From contig NZ_JABCJE010000005.1 of the NCBI RefSeq assembly GCF_013377535.1, forward strand, positions 62,001-126,000: DNA of 64,000 bases, in the 5' to 3' direction. Shown piece by piece: positions 18,135-25,507 of this stretch. Position 1 is the stretch's first letter. The number at the start of each line of letters is the position of its first letter. This DNA comes from Donghicola mangrovi (GTDB lineage Bacteria > Pseudomonadota > Alphaproteobacteria > Rhodobacterales > Rhodobacteraceae). The notes beneath the pieces were generated by a model, which made no database searches, was not told where the DNA came from, and was given only the letters and a program-made list of their open reading frames with translations. Made by a program: the position numbers and the translations under genes.

Positions 18135-19079
18135 TTATTCGCCTTGCTCGGCCAGCCAACGCTCGGCTTCCAGCGCGGCCATACAGCCCATCCCGGCCGA
18201 GGTGATCGCCTGACGGTATTTGTCGTCGGTCAGGTCGCCCGCCGCGAACACACCGGGGATCGAGGTCGCGGTGCTGTCGGGTTTGGTAACCACGTAGCCG
18301 CCGGAGTGCAGCTCCAGCACGTCCTTGACCAGTTCGTTCGCGGGCGCGTGGCCGATCGCCACAAAGAAACCGTCGCAGGGGATTTCGGTGATTTCGCCGG
18401 TGTCCACGTGCTTGGCCTTGACGCCGGTGACGCCGAGGGGGGCTTCGGTGCCCAGAACCTCTTCGATCGAGTGGTTCCACAGAACCTCGATCTTCTCGTG
18501 CTTGAACAGGCGGTCCTGCAGGATCTTTTCGGCGCGCAGCGAGTCGCGGCGGTGAATCAGGGTCACTTTGGAGGCGAAGTTGGTCAGGAACAGCGCCTCT
18601 TCGACTGCGGTGTTGCCTCCGCCGATAACCACGATCTCTTTGCCGCGATAGAAGAAGCCGTCACAGGTCGCGCAAGCAGACACGCCGAAACCTTTGAACT
18701 TTTCTTCCGACGGCAGGCCCAGCCATTTCGCGCGGGCGCCGGTGGCCAGAATGACCGCATCGGCGGTGTAGGTGGTGCCGCTGTCGCCGTGGGCCACAAA
18801 GGGGTGCACGTCCAGATGCAGCTTGCTGATGTAATCGCTGATGATTTCGGTGCCCATGGCGCGCGCGTGGGCTTCCATGTTGGTCATCAGCTCGGGGCCT
18901 TGAATTTCGGTGTGGCCGGGCCAGTTCTCGACCTCGGTGGTGGTGGTCAGCTGACCGCCGGGCTCGAGGCCCTGAACCAGCAGGGGCTGCAGCATGGCAC
19001 GGCTGGCATAGACACCTGCGGTGTAACCTGCAGGGCCGGAGCCGATGATCAGAACCTTGGTGTGACGGGTCTCGGCCAT
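18135..19079 (-). CDS. trxB: Thioredoxin reductase
   Basis: FAD/NADPH enzyme reducing thioredoxin in the cytoplasm. The 314-residue length is standard. Motifs in order: [20 protein letters not shown] (FAD), the redox disulfide [28 protein letters not shown] (NADPH), and [20 protein letters not shown] (FAD). The ATG at 19079 (MAETRHTKV) is chosen over an upstream in-frame ATG because AAAGGTG lies seven bases ahead. It is divergent from the Lrp-type regulator gene across a 204-base gap. Confidence 0.97.
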   Translation of the reverse strand: MAETRHTKVLIIGSGPAGYTAGVYASRAMLQPLLVQGLEPGGQLTTTTEVENWPGHTEIQGPELMTNMEAHARAMGTEIISDYISKLHLDVHPFVAHGDSGTTYTADAVILATGARAKWLGLPSEEKFKGFGVSACATCDGFFYRGKEIVVIGGGNTAVEEALFLTNFASKVTLIHRRDSLRAEKILQDRLFKHEKIEVLWNHSIEEVLGTEAPLGVTGVKAKHVDTGEITEIPCDGFFVAIGHAPANELVKDVLELHSGGYVVTKPDSTATSIPGVFAAGDLTDDKYRQAITSAGMGCMAALEAERWLAEQGE

Positions 19080-19208
19080 AGGGCACCTTTCTGTCTTGCG
19101 TCTTTGTCTCAGGCGCACGATATAGACGCCCCGCCGCGGTGGTTAAAGAGGCAGTCGTCAAAGAGTGACTGACCTTGGGTAAACGGCCGCGAAAGTCCGC
19201 TTAACTTT

Positions 19209-19239
19209 CTTGCGCTTTGTTGAAATATTGTTGCGCAAG
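19209..19239 (+). promoter_or_regulatory. Candidate operator between trxB and the Lrp-type gene
   Basis: CTTGCGC (19209-19215) and GCGCAAG (19233-19239) form an inverted repeat around a 17-base A+T-rich centre, 44 bases ahead of the regulator's start codon. AsnC/Lrp proteins often bind such dyads and autoregulate. No binding evidence is available. Confidence 0.4.
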
Positions 19240-19283
19240 CAGGGTAAGTGGGTGTAAGGTTCGCAAAAAAGCAGGAAAGCCCC

Positions 19284-19784
19284 ATGCCCGGAACACGACT
19301 AGATCCCATTGATCGTAGAATCCTGGCCGAGTTGCAGGCAGATGGCCGCATGACCAATGTCGAACTGGCAAAACGCGTTGGAATCTCTGCGCCGCCGTGT
19401 TTGCGCCGCGTTCGCACGCTCGAAGAGGCCGGCTACATCAAGGGCTATCACGCCGATGTGGACGCCCGCGCGCTGGGGTTCGAGGTCAAGGTTTTCGCCA
19501 ACGTCGGTCTGATCAGCCAAGCCGAAGCCGATCTGAGCGCCTTTGAGGCCCGTTGCCGTGCTTGGCCGCTGGTTCGCGAATGCCACATGCTGAACGGCGA
19601 GGTTGATTTCCTGCTGAAATGCGTGGCGCCCGACCTGTCCACCTTCCAGTCGTTCCTGACCGAACAGCTGCTGAAGGCCGATAATGTGGCCAGCGTGAAG
19701 ACATCGCTGGTTATTCGCGGCGAAAAGGACGAGCCCGGCGTGCCCTTTGACGTTCTGGAAGAGCGCCTGAGCCGCAACGCTTGA
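19284..19784 (+). CDS. Lrp/AsnC family transcriptional regulator
   Basis: A 166-residue regulator. The N-terminal winged helix-turn-helix is LDPIDRRILAELQADGRMTN then VELAKRVGISAPPCLRRVRT, and the C-terminal RAM (amino-acid-sensing) domain runs from about residue 65 to 155 with VRECHMLNGEVDFLLKCV. It likely senses an amino acid and controls transport or metabolism genes; its ligand is unknown. GGAAAG lies eight bases ahead of the chosen ATG. A candidate autoregulatory dyad sits upstream and a terminator downstream. Confidence 0.92.
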   Translation: MPGTRLDPIDRRILAELQADGRMTNVELAKRVGISAPPCLRRVRTLEEAGYIKGYHADVDARALGFEVKVFANVGLISQAEADLSAFEARCRAWPLVRECHMLNGEVDFLLKCVAPDLSTFQSFLTEQLLKADNVASVKTSLVIRGEKDEPGVPFDVLEERLSRNA

Positions 19785-19810
19785 TCGTTTTACCACAGAT
19801 TTGATGAACG

Positions 19811-19838
19811 CCCCGCTGTCCCTGACGCGGGGTGTTTT
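19811..19838 (+). terminator. Rho-independent terminator of the Lrp-type gene
   Basis: CCCCGC (19811-19816) and GCGGGG (19827-19832) form a stem followed by TGTTTTCGTTT, 27 bases after the stop. Confidence 0.75.
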
Positions 19839-19871
19839 CGTTTGGCACCTTCGGTTGACGCTAAGGGGAAA

Positions 19872-20019
19872 AGAAAAAAGCGACCCCGTGTGACGGTTGA
19901 GGCTCCGTCGGGATCGCTCTTTACTTCAACACGCCGTTTCCGGCAAAAACCGCGAGGCCTGCGGTCTGGAAGGACTGCCCCGCTGGGGCAGACAGCTCAC
20001 TTTGCGGTGAGGTTGCCCC
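19872..20019 (-). ncRNA. Candidate structured small RNA, about 148 nt
   Basis: Not assigned to a known family. On the minus strand a TTGACA promoter box (20049-20044) leads into a chain of hairpins. GGGGCA/TGCCCC (20019-20014 with 19990-19985) encloses CTCAC/GTGAG. ACCGC/GCGGT lies at 19965-19949. GCCG-GAAA-CGGC (19944-19933) has a GNRA tetraloop. A 9-bp terminator stem, GCGATCCCG/CGGGGTCGC (19917-19880), encloses ACGG/CCGT and ends in TTTTTT (19879-19874). The only minus-strand reading frame inside is 34 codons with no convincing ribosome-binding site. Nothing downstream on that strand could be controlled in cis, so a free-standing regulatory RNA is the best reading. Confidence 0.65.
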
Positions 20020-20020
20020 A

Positions 20021-20049
20021 TTCATGCCTTAATTCGGCAGGCGTGTCAA
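20021..20049 (-). promoter_or_regulatory. Predicted promoter of the small RNA
   Basis: Minus-strand TTGACA (20049-20044), 17 bases, then CATGAA (20026-20021). The -35 box is perfect and the -10 matches three of six. The predicted start falls at about 20019-20013, at the first stem of the RNA. Confidence 0.5.
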
Positions 20050-20209
20050 AGATTTGACGCAAGATTTCATTGAATCCCAAGATCCGCGCCCAATGGGTGG
20101 TCAATGGCGGGTGGACCGGTGAAATTGTTCTGAAATCCTGACCTAATGTTTTCGCGTTTCTGCAAATTGCTGCATCTGTAAGGCAGCTTTGCGGGAGCGC
20201 GTGATTCGT

Positions 20210-20350
20210 TTAGGCAGACTTTCTGATCTCTTCGATGCGCTTGGTGGTCTGCGCCTTGCGAGGCTTGCCACGCGACCACGGCATCGGCCCGATTGCTTGA
20301 TCTGCGGATGTTTTCAGGACCGACTGGATAAAACGGGTCTTGGCTTTCAT
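20210..20350 (-). CDS. Small basic protein, 46 residues, conserved type
   Basis: ATG at 20350 to TAA at 20210. It begins MKAKTRFIQSVLKTSADQ and continues with GPMPWSRGKPRKAQTTKRIE before ending EIRKSA. About one third of residues are Lys or Arg, with an invariant-looking MPWSRG core. From memory, short basic proteins with a KTRFIxSV start and MPWxRG core recur in Rhodobacteraceae, without assigned function; they could bind nucleic acid. The ribosome-binding site (GAGAG, 9 bases ahead) is modest. The gene lies downstream of pgeF on the same strand by 132 bases and upstream of the small-RNA candidate. Confidence 0.65.
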   Translation of the reverse strand: MKAKTRFIQSVLKTSADQAIGPMPWSRGKPRKAQTTKRIEEIRKSA

Positions 20351-20482
20351 GGGTACCGCTCTCGTTGCTTTAATTCTTGCTTACGAGAAGCTTGACCGGA
20401 GAATGCGGCAAACCTGTGGCGTGTTGTGGGATTCAGGGTGGTGATCTGATGTTTTTGCAAGGATCACCAAGGGAGGCACAGC

Positions 20483-21238
20483 CTAGAGGCGAATGGCCGA
20501 AATCAGACGCCCGTAATCGGCTTCTCCGGCGTGGCAAGTGCGGCGGAACGAGTAGAATCGATCCGCGTCCGAATAGGTGCAGTGGCCGGTCCATTGCGCC
20601 TCGCCGACGCCCGCGCTGCGCAGGCGGTGCAGGCCATAGGAGGGCAGGTCGAACAGCATCCGGTCGCCGTTGCCTTGGGCAAAGAAGCGGGTGTTGTCCG
20701 CATCATCAGCGATGAAATTGTCAAAGAATTCAGGGCCAACTTCGTAGGCGCGCTGGCTGATGGTGGGGCCGATCAGGGCGCGGATGTTAGCACGGGTCGC
20801 GCCGATGCTTTCCATTGCATCAAGGGTCGCGTCCAGAATTCCCGAAACCGCACCTTTCCAGCCAGCGTGGGCTGCGCCGATCACGCCTGCCTCGGGGTCG
20901 TGGAACAGCACGGGCTGGCAGTCGGCGGTCAGGATGGCGATGGCGATGCCGGGGGTGCGGGTGACGATGCCGTCCGCCTCGACCGGAGCATCCAGCGGGC
21001 CGTCCACCACGATGGCGTCGGCCGAGTGGGTCTGGTGGACGGTGACCAGATTGGTGCGCTCGACCCCCATCGCGTCAGCGACGCGGGCGCGGTTGATGGC
21101 CACGATGTCCTTTTGGTCGGACGATCCGGCGCCGCAGTTCAGGCCCGCAAAAATCCCCGAAGAGGCGCCGCCCTTTCGCCCGAAAAATCCGTGGCGTGTG
21201 GGTTCCAGCAAATCATGGGAGATAATGTCGAGCGTCAT
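20483..21238 (-). CDS. pgeF: Peptidoglycan editing factor PgeF (multicopper polyphenol oxidase fold)
   Basis: A 251-residue cytoplasmic protein of the YfiH/PgeF family, which removes wrongly incorporated residues (L-Ser for L-Ala) from peptidoglycan precursors and was earlier called a laccase. Metal-binding landmarks are VTVHQTHSADAIVVDG, ILTADCQPVLFHDPEAGVIG, AAHAGWKGAVSGIL and the IGPTISQRAYEVGPEF motif. Standard length. It is the last gene of an lgt-midA-pgeF cluster with a two-base gap behind the methyltransferase, an arrangement that suits an envelope or respiratory maintenance operon. Confidence 0.92.
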   Translation of the reverse strand: MTLDIISHDLLEPTRHGFFGRKGGASSGIFAGLNCGAGSSDQKDIVAINRARVADAMGVERTNLVTVHQTHSADAIVVDGPLDAPVEADGIVTRTPGIAIAILTADCQPVLFHDPEAGVIGAAHAGWKGAVSGILDATLDAMESIGATRANIRALIGPTISQRAYEVGPEFFDNFIADDADNTRFFAQGNGDRMLFDLPSYGLHRLRSAGVGEAQWTGHCTYSDADRFYSFRRTCHAGEADYGRLISAIRL

Positions 21239-21240
21239 GG

Positions 21241-22308
21241 TTATTCGCTAAGTCCTGCGGGGAGTGTCGCGCCCTCGGGGTAGAGCCCGAGAACTTTGAA
21301 GAGCGTTCCCATTTCTTCGGGGTGGGTCAAGCGGCGATGCGCAGAGATATGGTTTTCCAGCGGTGTGCCAGACAGGTGTTGGGCCAAGGCTTGGGCGCGG
21401 GCAGTGATCCCGAGACGCTCTAGAAACAGGCCCTGACCGGTCAGACGGGTATATTTTGCTGGGGCGGCGGCCTGCGCGATGGCCTCGAAATCCACGTGGG
21501 CGGTCAGGTCCGAGTGGCCGGGCATTTCCAAGGGATCGGCGTATTCATGCCGGCGCAGTGCCTGAAACGTGTCCCCTTGCGAACGCCAGTCCCCGTAATC
21601 GATGATCAGCGCGACGCCGCCTTGGGTGGCGATGCGGTGGCCGATCTCGGCGGCGATGGCTTGGGCGGGGGCGCAGGTTTCGACCAGATCGCCCTCGGCG
21701 GTGTCGGCCAAGCGGTTCGCCAGTGCGTCCAGCGGCGCGGGGGTGGCGCGGGCGCGGGTCAGGCGGCCTTCGGTCGCGGTGACCAGAATTTCGCTCCAGT
21801 TGTCAGCGGTGCGCTGGAACTGGCGGATCGGCAGGGCGTCAAAGAACTCGTTTGCCACCAGATAGAGCGGCACATCGTCGGGCAACTCGGCGGCGGTGTC
21901 GTGCCATGTGGGGGCGTACCCGGCCAGCCGCGCGGCCTGAGCCTTGCGCAGGGCGGGCGAGGCTTCGACCAGATGGACCTTGGCGGCGGCGTGAAAGCCC
22001 GGAACGCGGCGGGTGGCGCGCAGGATGTCGGCCATCAGCGATCCGCGGCCCGGCCCCAGTTCGGCCAGCACAAAGTGTTCGGGGGTGTCCTGATCCAGCC
22101 ACGCTTGGGCAAGGCCAAGGCCGATGACTTCGCCGAACATCTGGCTGATTTCCGGCGCGGTGGTGAAATCGCCGCGCGCGCCCAAGGGGTCACGGGTGGT
22201 GTAATAGCCGTGCTCGGGGTGCAGGAGGCAGGTGCTCATATACTCGGCCAGCGAGATGGGCCCCTGCGACGCAATGCGCGCCAGAAGATGATTCAGCAGT
22301 TCGGTCAT
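21241..22308 (-). CDS. MidA/NDUFAF7-family SAM-dependent methyltransferase
   Basis: A 355-residue protein of the PF02636 family. The eukaryotic member NDUFAF7 methylates an arginine of respiratory complex I during assembly; bacterial substrates are mostly untested. Features are ISLAEYMSTCLLHPEHGYYT, GDFTTAPEISQMFGEVIG, the SAM loop LAELGPGRGSLMADILRA, LVANEFFDALPIRQF and ALIIDYGDWRSQGDTFQA. Standard length. Its start overlaps lgt by four bases and its stop is two bases from pgeF. Confidence 0.92.
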   Translation of the reverse strand: MTELLNHLLARIASQGPISLAEYMSTCLLHPEHGYYTTRDPLGARGDFTTAPEISQMFGEVIGLGLAQAWLDQDTPEHFVLAELGPGRGSLMADILRATRRVPGFHAAAKVHLVEASPALRKAQAARLAGYAPTWHDTAAELPDDVPLYLVANEFFDALPIRQFQRTADNWSEILVTATEGRLTRARATPAPLDALANRLADTAEGDLVETCAPAQAIAAEIGHRIATQGGVALIIDYGDWRSQGDTFQALRRHEYADPLEMPGHSDLTAHVDFEAIAQAAAPAKYTRLTGQGLFLERLGITARAQALAQHLSGTPLENHISAHRRLTHPEEMGTLFKVLGLYPEGATLPAGLSE

Positions 22309-23174
22309 GGGCGGATGCTATTGCGGCTGCGGGCGTAGACAATGATGAAAATGCCGATGATCACCATGGGCAGGGACAGAAGCTGACCCATGCTGACGCC
22401 GAAATCCCCGACCCATAGGGCATAGCCGTGGGGGTTTGCCTCGTAGAACTGGGGGTCGCTCTCGCGGAAGAACTCGACGACAAAGCGCGACAGGCCGTAG
22501 CCCAGAAAGAAGGTGCCAGCCACGATGCCGGGGGTGCGGGTGACCTTGCGGCCCCAGACCATCCACAGAATGACAGAGCCCAGCAAGAGCCCCTCGAGGC
22601 CCGCTTCGTAGAGCTGGCTGGGGTGGCGGGGCAGGCCCAGATGGTCGGTCGGAAAGATCATCGCCCATGGCACATTGGTGGGGCGGCCCCACAGCTCGGC
22701 GTTGATGAAGTTTGCGATGCGGCCCAGCATCAGGCCCGCAGGGGTGGCCATCGCCAGCGCGTCGGCCATCTGCCATTTGGGGATGCTGTACTTGGACGCA
22801 TAAAGCCACGAGGCCACGACAACCCCGATGAACCCGCCGTGAAAGGCCATGCCGCCATGCCAGACCATCAGAATCTCGGACGGGTTGGCCATGTAATAGG
22901 CGGGCTTGTAGAGCAGAACAAAGCCCAGACGCCCGCCAAGGATCACACCGATGATGATCCACGTCAGCAGGTCTTCGACCTGACGGGGGGGCATGGGGGG
23001 CTGTTCACCGGGCCACAGGCGGGGCGATTTCAGCGCCTGCACGATCAGCTGCCAGCCGATCAGCAATCCCGCGATATAGGCCAGTGCATACCAGCGCAGA
23101 GCAAAAGCGAACCCGCCGATCTCGATCGAGAACAGTTCGGGCGAAAAATTGGGGTACGGGATAATAGCCTGCAT
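22305..23174 (-). CDS. lgt: Prolipoprotein diacylglyceryl transferase
   Basis: Inner-membrane enzyme that attaches diacylglycerol to the lipobox cysteine of prolipoproteins. The 289-residue protein has about seven transmembrane helices, including LRWYALAYIAGLLIGWQLIV, the family motif VWHGGMAFHGGFIGVV, and the signature GRIANFINAELWGRPTNVPW. RHPSQLYEAGLEGLLL and SRFVVEFFRESD follow, with the catalytic Arg and Glu region. First gene of the lgt-midA-pgeF cluster; divergent from ubiK across about 96 bases. The M48 and other lipoproteins in this window would be its clients. Confidence 0.97.
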   Translation of the reverse strand: MQAIIPYPNFSPELFSIEIGGFAFALRWYALAYIAGLLIGWQLIVQALKSPRLWPGEQPPMPPRQVEDLLTWIIIGVILGGRLGFVLLYKPAYYMANPSEILMVWHGGMAFHGGFIGVVVASWLYASKYSIPKWQMADALAMATPAGLMLGRIANFINAELWGRPTNVPWAMIFPTDHLGLPRHPSQLYEAGLEGLLLGSVILWMVWGRKVTRTPGIVAGTFFLGYGLSRFVVEFFRESDPQFYEANPHGYALWVGDFGVSMGQLLSLPMVIIGIFIIVYARSRNSIRP

Positions 23175-23270
23175 GTGCGTCTGTGTGCCGTTGTCTTTCA
23201 GGCGAAGTCAAGGTTGAGGAAACCGCTGCCAAGGCCCATATAGGTGGCAAATGTAACGCCGGAGACACCA

Positions 23271-23516
23271 ATGCAAACCAAGGGCAAGATTTTCGACGAT
23301 CTTTCGCAACTGATGACCAACGCCATGGGTGTCGCCCAAGGCGCCAAGCAAGAGGCCGAGACGGCTGTCAGCTCGATGCTGGACCGTTGGCTGGCCGACC
23401 GCGACTTTGTGACCCGCGAAGAGTTCGACGCGGTCCGCGCCATGGCCCAGAAAGCCCGCGAAGAGAACGAGGCCCTGAAGGCCCGTCTGGACACGCTGGA
23501 AAAAGGCCAGAATTAA
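23271..23516 (+). CDS. ubiK: UbiK-like (BMFP/YqiC) ubiquinone-biosynthesis accessory factor
   Basis: An 81-residue, helical protein. KIFDDLSQLMTNAMGVAQG at the start is the membrane-fusogenic helix of the BMFP family, followed by WLADRDFVTREEFDAVRAMA and a C-terminal coiled coil (AREENEALKARLDTLEK). UbiK supports aerobic ubiquinone synthesis in enterobacteria; in alphaproteobacteria the same role is inferred. The ATG at 23271 follows GGAG at seven bases; an in-frame GTG nine codons earlier is less likely. A strong hairpin follows. Confidence 0.85.
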   Translation: MQTKGKIFDDLSQLMTNAMGVAQGAKQEAETAVSSMLDRWLADRDFVTREEFDAVRAMAQKAREENEALKARLDTLEKGQN

Positions 23517-23553
23517 GAGTCACTTACCCGAAATCAGGGTGCATTTTTTGCTT

Positions 23554-23577
23554 GGGGCGGTACATGCGTATCGCCCC
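23554..23577 (+). terminator. Strong hairpin after ubiK
   Basis: GGGGCGGTAC (23554-23563) and GTATCGCCCC (23568-23577) give a 10-bp stem (one G-T pair) with loop ATGC. The trailing TTGACTTT is only moderately T-rich. Confidence 0.55.
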
Positions 23578-23585
23578 TTGACTTT

Positions 23586-23594
23586 TGTGGATAA
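23586..23594 (-). promoter_or_regulatory. DnaA box (perfect TTATCCACA)
   Basis: TGTGGATAA on the plus strand, the reverse complement of the DnaA 9-mer consensus TTATCCACA. A second, near-consensus box in opposite orientation lies 38 bases further on. Confidence 0.5.
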
Positions 23595-23632
23595 CGGGGT
23601 TTTGGTGATTTGGCTGTGGCTAGGCCTTTGAT

Positions 23633-23641
23633 CTATCCACA
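23633..23641 (+). promoter_or_regulatory. DnaA box (CTATCCACA, 8 of 9)
   Basis: Differs from TTATCCACA only in the first base. With the box at 23586 it flanks a 38-base segment in the ubiK-ybjN-like gap. No replication-origin genes are nearby. Confidence 0.4.
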
Positions 23642-23802
23642 ACTTATTGCGACTCAGTGCGCAAAAACCGCTGGACGAGCGAATCATTTACCCTCACCAT
23701 ATGTCGTAGAAGTCGACGCGATGCGTCACTTTTCCTTGAGCAGGCACCGAGCGCTTGGGGCGCTGCCACGCCCCAAGACTAATCAGATAATGAGGTGGCG
23801 GC

Positions 23803-24303
23803 ATGGCACTATCGGAAGAATTCCTGGGGGAAGATCTGCACCCGATCGACATCGTTGAGACCTTGGCCGAACATCGTGCTTGGGATTTCGACCGCGTTGG
23901 CGACAACCAGATCGCCATGGCGATTACGGGCCAGTGGCGCACGTATTCGATCACCCTTGCGTGGTCGGATTACGATGAGACCCTGCGTCTGGTCTGCACG
24001 TTCGAAATGGATCCGCCGTTCCATCGGATGCCGCAGGTCTATGAGACCCTGAACCTGATCAACGACCAGGTCTGGACCGGCGCGTTCAGCTATTGGGAAA
24101 AGCATCGCCTGATGGTCTATCGCTATGGTCTGCTGATGGCGGGCGGTCAGTGCGCCACCCCCGAGCAGGTGGACCTGATGATCAGCGGCGCGGTTGCGAA
24201 TGCCGAACGCTTCTACCCTGCGATGCAGCTGGTGGCCTGGGGTGGACGAGAGCCCGCAGACGGCCTGCAAGTCGCCATTGCAGAGGCGTACGGGCGCGCC
24301 TAA
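23803..24303 (+). CDS. YbjN-domain protein
   Basis: A 166-residue cytoplasmic protein resembling the YbjN family (a fold shared with type III secretion chaperones). Visible sequence: IDIVETLAEHRAWDFDRVGD, ITLAWSDYDETLRLVCTFEM, and NLINDQVWTGAFSYWEKHRL followed by VYRYGLLMAGG. Function is not defined; E. coli YbjN influences stress and motility, which should not be transferred here. It stands alone 61 bases ahead of proC on the same strand, so it may be cotranscribed with it. Synteny with proC is common in Rhodobacteraceae from memory, unverified. Confidence 0.8.
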   Translation: MALSEEFLGEDLHPIDIVETLAEHRAWDFDRVGDNQIAMAITGQWRTYSITLAWSDYDETLRLVCTFEMDPPFHRMPQVYETLNLINDQVWTGAFSYWEKHRLMVYRYGLLMAGGQCATPEQVDLMISGAVANAERFYPAMQLVAWGGREPADGLQVAIAEAYGRA

Positions 24304-24363
24304 CCTGTCCCCGAATTCAGGCGGGGCGGGCGTGGTCTGCCCCTGAACTACGGGGATTTCCTT

Positions 24364-25176
24364 ATGGATATGAAAGACGTGGCCGAACGCGGCCTTGTTC
24401 TGCTGGGATGTGGTAAGATGGGCTCGGCGATGTTGGCGGGCTGGCTGAAGGGCGGCTTGCCGAACACGTCGGTCTGGGTGATCGACCCGTTCCCCTCGGA
24501 TTGGGTGCAGGCGCAGGGCGTCCATGTGAACGCCGAATTGCCCGCCAATCCCGCCTTGGTTCTGATCGCTGTGAAGCCCCAGATGATGGGCGAGGCCCTG
24601 CCGACCTTGGCCGCGATGGGCAGCAATACGCTGTTTGTATCGGTGGCTGCGGGCACCTCTCTGGCCACCTACGAGGCCGCATTGGGCGCGGACAGTGCGA
24701 TCGTCCGCTGTATGCCCAACACCCCCGCTGCCGTGGGGCAGGGGATCACCGCCCTGATCGGCAATGCCAACGTTTCCGAAGATCAGCTGGCCCTGTCCGA
24801 GGCCCTCTTGCAGGCCGTCGGTCAGACCGTGCGGCTGGAGGCCGAGGATCAGATGGACGCTGTAACGGCTCTGTCGGGGTCGGGACCGGCCTATGTGTTC
24901 CATATGATCGAATGCCTTGCCGCGGCTGGTGAGGCCGAGGGGTTGTCGCCCGGACTGGCAATGAAGCTGGCCAAGGCGACCGTCGCAGGCTCTGGCGCGC
25001 TGGCCGAGGCTGCGGACGAAAGCCCCGCGCAGCTGCGTGTGAACGTGACCAGCCCGAACGGCACCACCCAAGCGGGGCTCGAGGTTCTGATGAATGGCGA
25101 AAGCGGCCTGCCGTTCTTGGTCCGTGCGACCGTTGCCGCCGCCGCAGAGCGTAGCCGGGAGCTGGGTCGTGGCTGA
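24364..25176 (+). CDS. proC: Pyrroline-5-carboxylate reductase
   Basis: NAD(P)H-dependent last step of proline synthesis. The 270-residue protein has the Rossmann start [36 protein letters not shown] in the middle, and the family signature [18 protein letters not shown] with a C-terminal [19 protein letters not shown]. Standard length. Its stop overlaps the GTG start of the csaA-like gene by eight bases. Confidence 0.97.
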   Translation: MDMKDVAERGLVLLGCGKMGSAMLAGWLKGGLPNTSVWVIDPFPSDWVQAQGVHVNAELPANPALVLIAVKPQMMGEALPTLAAMGSNTLFVSVAAGTSLATYEAALGADSAIVRCMPNTPAAVGQGITALIGNANVSEDQLALSEALLQAVGQTVRLEAEDQMDAVTALSGSGPAYVFHMIECLAAAGEAEGLSPGLAMKLAKATVAGSGALAEAADESPAQLRVNVTSPNGTTQAGLEVLMNGESGLPFLVRATVAAAAERSRELGRG

Positions 25177-25507
25177 GATCACCTATGAGGACTTCGCCAA
25201 AGTCGACATCCGCGTAGGCCGCATCGTGCGGGCGGAGCCTTACCCCGAGGCCCGCAAGCCCGCGATCAAGCTTTGGATCGATTTCGGCCCCGAGATCGGC
25301 GAGAAGCGCAGTTCGGCCCAGATCACTGTCCACTACACCCCCGAGGACCTGATTGGGAAACGGGTGATGGGCGTGGTGAATTTCCCTCCGCGCCAGATCG
25401 GCAAGTTCATGTCCGAGGTTCTGGTGCTGGGTTTCCACGATGAGAGTGACGCCGTCGTTCTGGCCGTTCCCGACAAAGACGCCCCCGAAGGAGCCCGCCT
25501 ATGCTGA
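25169..25507 (+). CDS. csaA: CsaA-like tRNA-binding-domain protein
   Basis: A 112-residue single OB-fold protein of the CsaA/Trbp111 family. [20 protein letters not shown] then [14 protein letters not shown] and [15 protein letters not shown] are characteristic. Homologues bind tRNA, or in Bacillus act as a SecA-interacting chaperone. Here the role is inferred as tRNA binding. The GTG at 25169 is chosen since the protein then begins as VAEITYEDF, matching CsaA; it overlaps proC by eight bases and the next gene by seven, so three genes are coupled. Confidence 0.87.
   Translation: MAEITYEDFAKVDIRVGRIVRAEPYPEARKPAIKLWIDFGPEIGEKRSSAQITVHYTPEDLIGKRVMGVVNFPPRQIGKFMSEVLVLGFHDESDAVVLAVPDKDAPEGARLC

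Noticed and set aside
19921-20022. 34-codon minus-strand frame inside the small-RNA candidate
   Set aside because: No usable ribosome-binding site, and the segment is taken up by hairpins; a dual-function RNA cannot be excluded but is not supported.
20439-20467. Terminator after pgeF (GGTGATC/GATCACC)
   Set aside because: A 7-bp inverted repeat with a 15-base loop but no T-run on the minus strand; it may instead belong to the promoter of the small basic protein gene.
23517-23802. Chromosomal replication origin
   Set aside because: Two DnaA boxes only, no cluster of boxes, no A+T-rich unwinding region of note and no origin-associated genes.
23809-25182. 457-codon minus-strand frame opposite the YbjN-like gene and proC
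   Set aside because: It spans two real genes and their gap, with composition typical of antisense GC-rich frames.
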